Source: Pseudocercospora fijiensis CIRAD86 (taxonomy: Eukaryota > Ascomycota > Dothideomycetes > Mycosphaerellales > Mycosphaerellaceae). From it: 64,000 nt of DNA. Location of the stretch: the NCBI RefSeq assembly GCF_000340215.1, contig NW_006921533.1, forward strand, positions 7,747,798 through 7,811,797, given 5' to 3'. Below are positions 1 to 9,963 of this stretch, in pieces. Position 1 is the first letter of the stretch. Every line of letters starts with the position of its first letter. The notes under the pieces were generated by a model. That model searched no databases, was not told the origin of the DNA, and saw only the letters and a program-made list of their open reading frames with translations. A program made the position numbers and the translations under genes.

Positions 1-1065
1 AGCGTCCGCCGCCCGAGTGGTAGATTACAACTTAATATAGGCACAATCCGCCGCTCTCCCATTGGACAAAACAGCTGTCGCAAGGCTCGGGGGCTCTTCA
101 ACAGGGTATATAAGACCGACAATCTGAAGCGGTTGGATTGCTAAGAAGTACTAAACTCAGCTGGTGACTGTTTTGAAGGCCTGCTAGTGCTGTAGACATA
201 AAAAGGAGTGGACTAAGGCGTATAGAAGCTATCTATATAGATTGCTATATAGTAGAAGACTATCGAAGTTAACTAGGAAGATTCTATACGCCTAACGACT
301 AACGCTTATAGACTAATAGCAAGGACATTCCTAGAGCTAGCAAGCCTACCTACAAGGTCTAGCGAAGGGTGCAGTGCTAGCTACAAGCTGTTAAGGCACT
401 TTGTGTCGTACCTTACTAATAGTCGCTACTATAACGTAGTAAGGGGCGTTGTCTTATTAGAGTATTAGCTATTACTAGCTCGAGTACCGGATAGTAAGAC
501 GTCCCCTATAATCTTCCTTATTTTTCTACCTTATTAGGAAAAAGGTCTATCCTAGTATAGGTTTTATAATTACTTTACTATATTAAGGACTAGAGATATT
601 GTTTTTCTAGATACGAGTATAAGTAGATAGGTATAGTACTTATAATAACTTTCTTTTAAAGATTAGTACTACTCTCTCCGAGTCCCTCTTTCTATATATA
701 TCCCTTCGTAGAATAGTATCTACTACTTTAATAGTAAGAAAAAAACTAAATACTATACGGTCTATACTTACTATCTTCGCTACTACTACTACTACTACGA
801 TCCTCCTTTAAGTTACTACTCTCGTATTAACCGTTTTAGTAGATTATAGATATCTATATCCTTACGATAATATTAAAGAATATCTAGGAAAAATACTAGA
901 AACTACTCCTATTAGGTAGTATATAGAATTACTCTTAGGATCTATAGACTATACTATTAACGCTAGATACGACTATAATATAGAGTATAAAGGATATAGG
1001 TTTAAGTACTATTAGTAGAAGTAAGTAGGCGAAAATTTTATTTCTTTTTCTTTTTCTTCTTTAAC
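1..1065. repeat. RIP-degraded repeat island 1 (unidentified element)
   Basis: From about position 180 to 1065 the sequence is very rich in TA and TAG and poor in CA/TG, the signature of repeat-induced point mutation seen in the other islands of this window. No frame can be followed far and no protein motif was recognised. The first ~180 bases are less degraded and include a TATATAA-like stretch near 110, but no gene could be supported there. The island stops abruptly at about 1065, inside the 3' part of the Myb-like gene. Confidence 0.6.
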
Positions 1066-1490
1066 TAGTTCCTAATGGATAGTAGGGGAGATGTGAACGA
1101 AGTTTGCGTGCTCTGAGCTCCCTCAGTCGCATGCAGTCTTCTGGCGACCAAAGTTCATTCTGGTGGCTGGTCTCGCTGCGAAGAAAACGGTTGCCCCTTC
1201 CCCTGAGTATTGTGTTACACGCTGTTGATGTTTCGGCCTGTCAATTCGGCGATCTCGTTCAGCGTGCAGCCCTGTTGGCGCAACGCCACAACTTGTTCAT
1301 ATTCAGCTTTGGACCACCGCTTCTTGATCTTCTTAGATTCTGTCACATTGGTAGTTTTCGGTCTTAGCTGGTTACCGTGCCGGCCTTGCAGCACAGGTCT
1401 TTGCCCGAATGAAGGTATGAGGCATACTGCTGTCCAAGCAGGAGAGGCAAACTTGCGTGCGCGCGGATGGAAGCCGAGCACGTACAGCAT
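1061..1490 (-). CDS. Small Myb/SANT-like DNA-binding protein, 3'-truncated by the repeat island
   Basis: I model two exons, 1490-1219 and 1175-1061, with a 43-bp intron (donor GTAACA, acceptor TTCGCAG). The model reads 128 residues without a stop. The first exon encodes a Myb/homeodomain-like helix-turn-helix with the core KRWSKAEYEQ, then LNEIAELTGRN. The spliced second exon begins a similar unit with the core ELWSPEDCMRLRELRA, which loses resemblance after about 20 residues, exactly where the AT-rich island begins. Tandem W-x-E-E/D repeats with IA-x-LxGR are typical of fungal Myb-like proteins. The start is uncertain: the first 40-odd residues look non-conserved, and an upstream exon in 1500-1740 is possible. 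It lies head-to-head with elp6. It may be a pseudogene; the function is unknown beyond probable DNA binding. Confidence 0.4.
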
Positions 1491-1744
1491 TCTGCTCCCG
1501 AAGTGAGTACAATATGTACGGAGTTGCCAGGTGTTGTGATTGTCGAGGATTGTGGCAGAAGCAGATCACCAGTGTTGTTATTTTTGCCATCGGACTTTCC
1601 TCGGTCCGAGACATCCCCGATACAGTAACAACCTCCACCCAAACTCACACTCTCATCAGACCTGTCAAAAACAATCTCGCTCCCACCACTTCCTGTCCTA
1701 GAGCATACCGGAATTCAAAAATTCAAACAAGAAAATCGTGAAAC

Positions 1745-2646
1745 ATGACCTCACGACCCCTCCCCTCAGCCCTCGAACCCTACCTCCACCTCCCACCGGA
1801 AACCTCTCTCACCCTCTTAACATCCACCCTATCATGCAGCGCCACCTGGCTCACCACACGCTTCATCGGCGCAGCTTTATCACAAGATTCGCAGCAAGGA
1901 CCGGTATCCATCATACTCATAAGCTGGCTCCACGACCAAAAATTCTGGAAAACCGAAATCCGACGTGGAACGGTAATAAAAAATAAAAACCCCCCCCCCC
2001 CCATAAAATCCCTTCCCCCCCCCCCATCCTCCCTCCCTCTCTCTCCCATATCAAAAAAACAACACAAAAACACAAAAACTAAATCCTTTGATTTTTTCCC
2101 AAAAATTTCTAGGGTCTCAACATCGAAAAATCAAACCACTTCACCTTCCTCGACAACCTCACAACCTCCTCCGAACCCCAAATATCCCACCTCCTCACCT
2201 CTCAAAAAGAAAACCCTCCCCTCCTCCTTCTAATCCTAGATTCCCCCGAAATCCTCCTCTCCACAACCCCAACCACAACGCCAGAACTAAACGCCTTCCT
2301 CCTCCGCCTACGAAGTCAAGTGCACTCCACGATCCTGATATCTTCCGCCGACCAACCGCTCGTAAAATCGACGAGACCAACGCCCATGGAAGTGGAAACG
2401 GCGGCGTTTGTGACGAGTCAGGCACATTCGGCGGGGTGGGTGCTGAGTGTTCGGGAACTGGAGACGGGAGCGGCGAAGGATGTCAGTGGGGTTTTGAGGA
2501 TTACGAGGGGGGGAGGGGTTTATCGGTTTGATGGGGATGAGGAGGGAGGGAAGGATGTGAAGGGGGATGAGTTGTTGTATTTGGTGCAGAGGGATGGGAG
2601 TGCCAAGGTTTTCGGCAGAGGGAGTGAAATGTTTCATAATCTGTGA
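1745..2646 (+). CDS. elp6: Elongator complex protein 6 (Elp6)
   Basis: Two exons, 1745-1972 and 2113-2646, give a 253-residue protein, close to the usual length for Elp6. The splice (ACG^GTAATA ... TTTCTAG^GGT) joins SWLHDQKFWKTEIRRGT to GLNIEKSNHFTFLDNL, the N-terminal signature of fungal Elp6, with hydrophobic strands of a RecA-like fold around it. Elp6 belongs to the Elp4-Elp5-Elp6 ring of Elongator, which modifies the wobble uridine of certain tRNAs in the cytoplasm. The 140-bp intron is odd: it holds a run of 13 C and another of 11 C followed by CT-rich sequence. The 5' half of the coding strand is C-rich and the 3' half (from about 2400) is G-rich. The gene converges on the receptor gene, with 89 bases between stop codons. 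Confidence 0.85.
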
Positions 2647-2735
2647 ACTTGGACCTACTTACTCCCGTGAAGGTGCAGCATGGGATGCTTCGATTCGTCG
2701 TGCTATCTTGAGGAATTTCTACTCTGCTGCTTCTC

Positions 2736-4174
2736 TCATCGTTTCGCAGGCAGCGGTGCCTCCAGCTCGTACCGATCTACCTCGGAGATTTTCCTATGAC
2801 CAACTGCTATTTCGGTCTTCACTGCGCCATTGAGCCCATTTCCTGGAAGGATTGAATCGATACTACCGCTCGATGATGGAAATACCGCGCTGGGCAACCG
2901 CACACCACCGTTGCCAGAAGTCCTCATATTAAGGTCTTCCGGCGCTCCTCCTTCAATGGCCACTGTTCGCGTGGGTGTTGTTCCCGCGCTCCCAACGCCG
3001 TCTGCTTCCCAACTTCCGTCGGTGGTTCTTCTGCTTCTGGACCTGCTTGGCATGGAGTCTTCGAGCAGTCGCTTTCGAGTCAAAGTATAAAGCAGTGAGT
3101 CTACCCAGCCGCATGATGTCAATAGTGCGCCTGCAATACAGGAGAATAGGTCACTCGTTGGTCTGCTGCCATGTGACATGGACCACATGCGTCCTGCAGG
3201 AAGTCAGTAAATATATCAAAAGGCCTGCACAAACACACTGACCAGCAGACAGAGGTAATGTCAGGACAACGTAGACCAGAGGGTACAGCGTCATGAGGAT
3301 TGTGATGCGGTTCACTGCCTTGATGGTAGCTGGATTTGGGCTGTACTTTGAAATCGTGCTGCCGACTAAGAGCTGGGACGTCTTCTTCCGTAACGCAAGG
3401 AACGTCATGAGGTAGATCGCAACGGTCCCTAATTCGACGACGAATATCCATACGTAGTGGCACCAGAGGCGATCAAGCTCGAAAGCAGGCGATACCTTCA
3501 TTCACGGTCAGCAACAGCAAAAAGATATCTCGACTTTCGTTCAATCTGCAACTCACCCAGCACCATGCCCCGGCAGCAGTGAAGTAGAATTCGTGCCCTC
3601 GAAGCCCAACACCGATGGCAGTGAGAAAGTAAACCAGTATCCAGAGCAAGATAATGCAACCTGCGAATGTTTTGTTGCCGACGCGTCTTCCGTAGACTGC
3701 AGTGTAATAGGTGTGGCATGCAATAGCCAGGACGAAGAAGCCACTTCCACAGTCAGCCAAAGTCTTCTCACCAAAACGCCTCTCACCATACACCTACCTA
3801 CTAACATCTCCTGAATGAAGCAACCAACCCTGCGCAAAGCACGCAGTCGAAGGAGCCAAAATCCGATTCTTCCTGAACCAATGCCACTCGATGAGAAACG
3901 CCATACTTTGCTGAAGATCCGCGACCAAAAGGTTCAACACCAAGACAACATAATGATTGTAGCCAACGAAGGTCCGGTAGTGATTTTTCCAGGTGATGAA
4001 GCGGCTCACGATGAATCCGATGAGGGTGATGGTACTCCCCACAGACAAGGTCGCCAGGACGGCTATCGGGACCATGCCATATCTGAGCGTGCTCGGAAGA
4101 TCTGGCGCGGAGTAGGGCGGCCGGTAGTAAGTTCCACCATCGATTTCGATGAGAGGGAAGTATGGAGACACCAT
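2736..4174 (-). CDS. Git3/GPR1-type G protein-coupled receptor (carbon-sensor family)
   Basis: Four exons, 4174-3798, 3743-3557, 3495-3243 and 3130-2736, with introns of 54, 61 and 112 bp, give 403 residues. Seven hydrophobic segments are visible. Family marks are NHYVVLVLNLLVADLQQ in helix 2, CFAQGWLLHSGDVSSGFF across the first splice into helix 3, GAWCWVS before helix 5 across the second splice, and RITILMTLYPLVYVVLTLPLSAG, the conserved C-terminal block of Git3 receptors. The last ~110 residues are a Ser/Arg-rich cytosolic tail. Family members sit in the plasma membrane and signal through a G-alpha subunit to adenylate cyclase; the ligand cannot be told from sequence. No light or pigment role is shown, although the rhodopsin gene is the next gene upstream. 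Confidence 0.85.
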
Positions 4175-5139
4175 GCTACGTGGGAGCAGGGTGGCGAGGG
4201 TTCAAGTCGGCATGGCCCTCACTCACGCTGAATGCAGCATTCGAGATGGTTGAAGAAGGTGCGCTCGCGAGACTCGTCTTTGAATGAAGATTTCCGCGTC
4301 GATGCCGATAGGAGGGTCCGAGGCCGGGGCGAAGAATTCTTGAAAGTGAAGTGAGCGCAAGCAGGTGTCGGTGTCGGTGTCGGTGCGATATGAATGTCTC
4401 CCGATCTTTGGTGCTTTCTTTGGTTGCAGGAACCATGTGGCGTGCTTTCCAAGAGAACCGACGCAACGATATCCAGCAACAGGTCGGTGGTGACAGCGTA
4501 ATAGGGTAGGAAAGAGGCGATGACCAGCGTTGCGGCGCACTGAAGAGTGCGAGATTACATGTGGACGACGAAGATATTCGACTGGGGTGGTGGAGGAGGG
4601 CTGTAGATAGGGCGTGGAGCAATGGCAAGACCGACCATGCCTCCTTCCTGCGAACATGATCGTGTTCTTCCCAATTGAGGATGACTTTCTCTCACTTCCT
4701 TTTCCGACGTCACCACACAGAGGAGTATGTCCGCAACGGCGAACTACAGTACTTACAATATTCACCCGTCCTCTCCAACTCCTACCCAAAACCCCCCACC
4801 CACCTCAAATAGATCTATGAGCTTGATTTGAGACCGGAGGCAAGAGTAGCAAGCCTTCTCGTTGTACGCAGTAGAGGTATTAGATGTCGTGTGATACAGA
4901 GATTACAGAGATAGGTTAATAAAAAGCAGCTGGAGCAACGCCAAAACTATCTCATCCTCAACGTTTCATGAATCATCCATCGCAGGCCGGGGATATCTTG
5001 AAAATAAAGCAAAGCAAAGCAAAGCGCCAAAGGATCCAAGAAGCACTGTGGGGCGGAGCGATGAGCATCTTTCTCCTTCTTTTCTTCATCCACGCACGAC
5101 TGAGTGCGATCAAGGCCCTGACTCTCTTGCTTTCTTTCT
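4175..5139. other. Intergenic: receptor promoter and rhodopsin 3' flank
   Basis: No gene supported. The long open frames on the minus strand (for example 4223-4789) are rich in His, Arg, Ser and Thr with no family resemblance. A GTGTCG hexamer repeat lies at about 4364-4385 and an AAAGC pentamer repeat at about 5006-5024. The half nearer 4175 should hold the receptor's promoter and 5' leader. Confidence 0.5.
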
Positions 5140-6097
5140 CTAAACAGTCTCGTTCGCAGGAACAGCGCCAGAGCCATTCTTAACACCATTAGAGCTATTA
5201 GTGACGTTGTTCCCATGACGTTTCTCATGAATGACAGGATCAGTACCGTCATAATCACGGATCGAAAGACCAAGCTGAGCAGGGCTGATATTGCGATGTC
5301 CCCACAAAAGCAGAGCACCGAAACCCGGCTTAGCGAGGATATCGAGGATACCGTAGAAGACAGCCTCAGAGTCTGGAGCAATGACGTTTCCACCCTCAGA
5401 TACGCCCCATGCGATGGGGTAGAGGGTCCAGAGGAGAGCTGTCAGCGAGCCGCAGAACATAAAGGCTTTGCCGGCGTCGGAGGAGACGCCGTAGGCGTGC
5501 TTGCGAGCTTCCCAGACGAGGACGTAGACGATCCAGATGAGTGCTACGCAGCCGAAGACGAAGTAGCCCCATTTGTAGCTAGAGGAGACGAGAGCACCGA
5601 CGAGGCCGGTGATGATCATGACTTCGTCGACGAGGATGACCCAGGCGGTTGTTGGCCATGGCATGGCGGCCGTGAGCATCAGGTCCATGAGGAGGAGTGG
5701 CGTGGTGATGAACCAGTCGATGTATCGAACGTAGTAGATTTCACGGTTGACACCGGCGACTTTCGGGCCGCTGCGCGCGAACTCGACATCGATGGGAGTG
5801 AAACCCAAATGGGAGCCCATGGTGAAGTAGGCGATGGCTGCGACCATGGTCACACCGGCGGTGATGTAGTGGAAGATGCGGTCCTGTCGTGGCTTTGTGG
5901 CAGAAAGAGCGATGAAGGCGAAGGTAGCGACGGTCATGACTGCGCACACTGTCCAGTACCAATCGCTACCACGAACGGTAATGCCGATTTGAGCAGAACC
6001 GCCATTGACCCGGGCGTCTAGAGGAGATCAGCGCGTGCCTCGTTCTATTTCCGAGGGCCCGTGACATACTGTTGATTTGAAGAGCTTGATTGCCCAT
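5140..6097 (-). CDS. carO: CarO-type fungal rhodopsin, predicted light-driven proton pump
   Basis: Two exons, 6097-6070 (MGNQALQIN) and 6017-5140, with a 52-bp intron (GTATGT ... CTCTAG), give 301 residues. The splice restores an N-terminus ending in GSDWYWTV, typical of CarO/Leptosphaeria-type opsins. Seven hydrophobic helices follow. The helix-C block RYIDWFITTPLLLMDL keeps the retinal counter-ion/proton acceptor Asp (about residue 110) and the proton-donor Asp (about 121). Helix G has LDILAKPGFG with Asp 235 and the retinal-binding Lys 239. Keeping both carboxylates points to a proton pump rather than a purely sensory opsin. In other fungi this gene sits in the car cluster next to the enzymes that make retinal; here the rest of the cluster lies beyond a 14-kb transposon nest. 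A paired GATCG motif lies about 530 bases upstream. Confidence 0.93.
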
Positions 6098-7430
6098 GTT
6101 GACTGATCGGGGGTGTCTTGTCTGGGAGTGGACGTGACGCTCGTAGGGAGGGATGAAGAGGTGTGTACAGAAGCAAAGCGCGCGACCGTGGGCGCCTTTT
6201 GAGAGACGCAAGGGAGAGACAACAGACACAATGCATGACGTAGAAGATGATTCCAGCTCGCGATGCCTTGGCGTGGAAGCTAGCAGCGCATGTGTAAAAT
6301 TGTAAATTCCTCGCCTGTGCTTCCAAGTAGCTTCCGCACACGCCGACCACGCGTGCGGTGAGCCAATCTTTCGCGATCACAACTTTACGGAGCTCTCGTG
6401 GCTGTGAAGCGGTCATGCGTTGTTGGATGTGCTGTGCAACCTGTCAGGCACAATGAAGCATTGTCGTTGACGAGACCGTTATTGTCGCTCTTCACGCTGC
6501 TGGATACAAAGCCACCACTTCCGTGATTGTGACCTCTGCTCAGGCTGCTCTCCATTCGGCATATGGTCTCATCGTAGCCAGCCGCTTGGCGATACTCCAT
6601 GGTGGTGATGGTGATGATGAGGGAGATGAGATCGACAGCGATCGCTCTGCTTGATGCGCTATGGTCACCAGATCGCGCTAGTGTCAACTCTGACATTGGA
6701 TGCGCTCTGCTTGTGTTCCTCCAAGCCTGAAAATTTTCGAGCCCAAGCGTCGATGATCGACGCGAAGGCTACGAGAAGAAAGCTTGGTCGCGCCACGCCC
6801 AGAGCATCTGCAAGTGGACGGCCGCCGACGCGTGATGACTCTTCATCTTGATGACGGAGCATGTCCCGCGGCCGCTATATCAACCAATGCCGACTTTACG
6901 CTGGCCCATTCCATACGACACGAGGCCGTAGTATTATTGGCCACCGTGGCAGATGTCTTCCAACACCTCCCCGCCACATGCTTCTGTGGCGCTCTGGGCC
7001 GACTGGTGATCTCGTGATGGCTCATGCTCTCATTCTGTGTGGTGTCGGTGAGTGACTCGACTTGCACGCGCAGCGAGAAGCAACGAGGCACGACGACTGC
7101 TGATTATGCATCGGCGCGCTCGTCCTTCTGCTGCCGTTTGACCACGACATCGAGGACATGAGTCTTCACAGCAGAAACGCGGACTGCAGTCCGTATGGTT
7201 GGTCATCGTGGCGTCCATCATGCCGTGCCGTGCCGTGCCACCAACCTCTTCCTTTTGCACTTGCTTCTGATCGGGATCCGCATCCAGCTTTGTCATCACA
7301 TACCATCAACATCCGAATTGCATAGAACCAGCCGAGACGGGTACAGTATCCCTATCAAGATTGCTGCTGTTTGTGTTCCACTGTTCTTGTTCTCCGTCGT
7401 CAGCGCCATTCAAAAGCCATGCAACACATA
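6098..7430. other. Intergenic: rhodopsin promoter up to the transposon target site
   Basis: No gene supported. The short open frames on both strands lack recognisable motifs and overlap one another. Base composition is normal, with no RIP signature. It presumably holds the carO promoter (see 6630-6644). The unique sequence ends at the TA at 7429-7430, where the outer transposon is inserted. Confidence 0.5.
6630..6644. promoter_or_regulatory. Paired GATCG motif, candidate White-collar light-response element (carO)
   Basis: GATCGACAGCGATCG, two GATCG units six bases apart start to end, about 530 bases upstream of the carO start. White-collar GATA-type zinc fingers bind paired GATC-containing repeats at light-response elements. 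Similar pairs occur in the other two car promoters. No binding data; the role is inference. Confidence 0.35.
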
Positions 7431-7456
7431 CTGTGTAACCCTTCCAACTTGTCAGT
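7431..7456 (+). repeat. Left terminal inverted repeat of the outer element
   Basis: 26 bases starting CTGTGTAACC; the reverse complement of 21467-21492 matches with one difference (G/A at the third base). Preceded by the target-site TA. Confidence 0.85.
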
Positions 7457-7806
7457 ACGGTCCGCAGAGCCTCCTCCTCCGCAGAGCCGCTCAGGGGTGG
7501 GCTAAAGGGGCTGTTTTGTATATAGAATCTAGTGTTTCTTCCTACCTATAGCTAAACAATAGAGAATTAGCCCTTATAAGCGTATTTTGACTGTTTCTAA
7601 AGACTATAACCGCAATAATAGCGCTAAGACCGACTCGTACGACTACTAGTATACCGCTAGCGCGATTAGAAGACTAATAAGCTAACTCTATAGTCTCTGC
7701 TTTAAAGAAGAAGGTCTAGGAGCTTCTCGAGAAGCCTATTAGTCTACTGCTAATAAAGCGAGGTACTAGTACAACTCGGTAGGTAAAGAGTAGTACTAAG
7801 AGTAGG

Positions 7807-9402
7807 TCTACCGCCGGCAAGAAGGGTAAAGCGACTACTATAGAAGAGCCTAATCTAATCGCAATGCCCTCCGCTATAGGAAGCAAGGAGACCGCTATAG
7901 TACTAGCAAAGGATAATAGTAACGTTTGTCTACTAAAAATAGGTACTTCTTCCTCCGCTATTACCTCTATTTTCTCCTCTTTTAACGCTATATAGGAGGC
8001 GGCTACTACTAGTAGCAGTACTACTACGCTCGCTACCGGCAACGTTACAGTTACTTAACCTAGCTCTTTCTTAGACGAGACCTTCTATTATAAAGGATAA
8101 TAGACTCTATTTAATATAATAAAGAAGGGCGCAGCGCGGATAATAGTATATAAACCGATAAAGTTCTTGTCGGCTAACAAGCTAGAAGCTTAGAATAGAA
8201 ACGCGTAGGCGGCGAAGATAGCGGAGTTTAATAAACTAGCGGCAATTAATCGAGTTATTATCCGTATTAGAGCGGATAGCTAAAAGAACGTATAAACGAG
8301 CGATTAGTACTAAGGTAGAGATAATATCGATAGTAACGAGGTTTATAGTAAGGCGCTCGAGGTTGCTAAAGGCCTCGTACTTGCTTTGCGGAAGAATGTC
8401 TTTATTAATATTAACTTCTTAACTAAACCGAGGCTAGTTGCCGCTAGACCTTTAGGTAGTAAGAAGCCTAGTAAACCGGCTTCAAATCTAACCTTAATTC
8501 AGCTTGCTAACGCCGGCGTTATAATAGCTAAATTAGAGGCCTAGAAGCGGTAGGACTACTATATTATTAGAGACTTCTTATATAGCTATAAAGACTGTCT
8601 AAATTATTATAAGGCTAGTAAGTATGCCTGCTTCTGCGATAAGGCCTTAAAGGACTATAGTAAGAACTACTTTCCGTTCTACGAAGCCGCAATAATTAAG
8701 GCTTATAAAGCTATCTCTTCTAGCGAGTAGAAGCGTAACGAGACAACTAGTAAGCTCGATAATCGGATGCCTATAAAGATCGAGGTTATAGTTATTAAGA
8801 GGAAGATTAAGTTATAGTTCTAGAAGGGCGAGGTTAAAAAGATAAAGGTACGTAGTAGCGAGGGCGACTTACCTCGTAGACCGGCTCCTATCGCTTCTTA
8901 GCCTATTATCCTTAATTCCTTTAGTAACGAGATAAGACACTTCTTAGATAGCAAGCTACGTAGATCTAGTATTATTCCTAGTACTCCTTCGAAAACACCT
9001 ATTCGCGCTCTTGCTCGTACTAGTCTATGTAACCCTCCGGCGATGCTTCGCAATATTATATAGTCCTTAAAGCTAATAGTCGAATTCTTTAATTAGGTTA
9101 GCTTATAGCGCGGTTTTTAGGATTGCGACGAATTACGCCTATATATCGCTTATTTCGTGTCTTCTAGATAGACGCCGGAGACTATCTATAACCTAACAAA
9201 GGACGACTAGCTAGCGGCGCTAAATAGCGTAGATAGAATACGGTTGAAACTAAAGAAGGCTATTATCGAGTTTATAAGGAAGAAATAGGATAAGATTATA
9301 GCGACGGAAGCAGCCGAGGCGGAGGAAGAAGAGAACTTTTAGGAACTCTACCTATCTTTAGGCTTCGATCTTAATATAACTACAATACCTATAAACTTGT
9401 AA
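7807..9402 (+). pseudogene. RIP-decayed plus-strand gene of the outer element, function unknown
   Basis: One reading frame can be followed without any net shift from at least 7807 to a terminal stop at 9400-9402 (about 531 codons). It is interrupted only by TAG/TAA codons where Gln or Trp probably stood, as RIP produces. The frame may begin earlier, near 7700. It encodes a Ser/Thr/Ala-rich beginning, a Cys-bearing stretch (CLNYYKASKYACFC near 8600) resembling a degraded zinc-binding module, a Pro/Ser/Arg-rich linker, and an acidic stretch (EAEEEENF) near the end. I do not recognise the family. It lies inside the outer Tc1/mariner-like element, convergent with the transposase. Confidence 0.6.
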
Positions 9403-9623
9403 TAAGCGGGAGATTCTTACGGTAATTACACTTATTTAGCCCCTATATAATTAATTAATATAATACGTTAGTTATAGCACAATCTATCGATAGGCAAAGC
9501 TAGCGTTCGTATATATTTATTCTCCCCTAACCTGCCTACGGCGCTTGCCGCGCGCTAGCTAACTAATTACATTACTCGAAATCGTTAAAGTTAACCTCTT
9601 ATTCTTCCTCGTCGTCCTTATAA

Positions 9624-9819
9624 TGTTAGAGCTAAAGAGGCTACACGTAATTGGCATGTAATTAGGCCGAGTAAAGCTAGGGTCTTAGTGCCTTAGGCAG
9701 GGCTTAGCGCTTAGCGTTAGGCCAACTCTCCTACCTTCCTCCCTCTCCTCCTAGATCCTTATCGAATACTACTCGTACCTACTACTACCCTATCTACCTG
9801 CTAATATACCCTGCTTATA
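9624..9819 (+). repeat. 5' LTR of chromovirus copy 1
   Basis: Begins TGTTAGAGCTAAAGAGG and ends CTGCTTATA (originally CTGCTTACA, as kept in the partner). Same length (196 bp) and nearly the same sequence as 19890-20085. Confidence 0.9.
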
Positions 9820-9963
9820 TAGTATTCGATCTACCCTTTAAGGGTAGTAGCTAGATAGTCCTTATTTCAAGCTTTTAGCGGTATAGCTACGAACAAGACT
9901 AATCTAACTATATTACGCCCGAAGAACGGGACCTACACGTACTATTCTATCGAAGTAACCGTA

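Noticed and set aside
4223..4789. 188-codon minus-strand frame upstream of the Git3-type receptor
   Set aside because: Basic, Ser/Arg/His-rich translation with no family signature, overlapping other frames; more likely receptor leader or promoter.
5215..6021. 268-codon open frame on the plus strand opposite the rhodopsin gene
   Set aside because: It is acidic, without domains, and is the antisense shadow of a clear microbial rhodopsin with introns and all key residues.
7195..7551. 118-codon plus-strand frame with a hydrophobic stretch at the edge of the transposon nest
   Set aside because: It runs across the TA target site and the TIR at 7431, so it cannot be an ancestral gene, and no motif was found.
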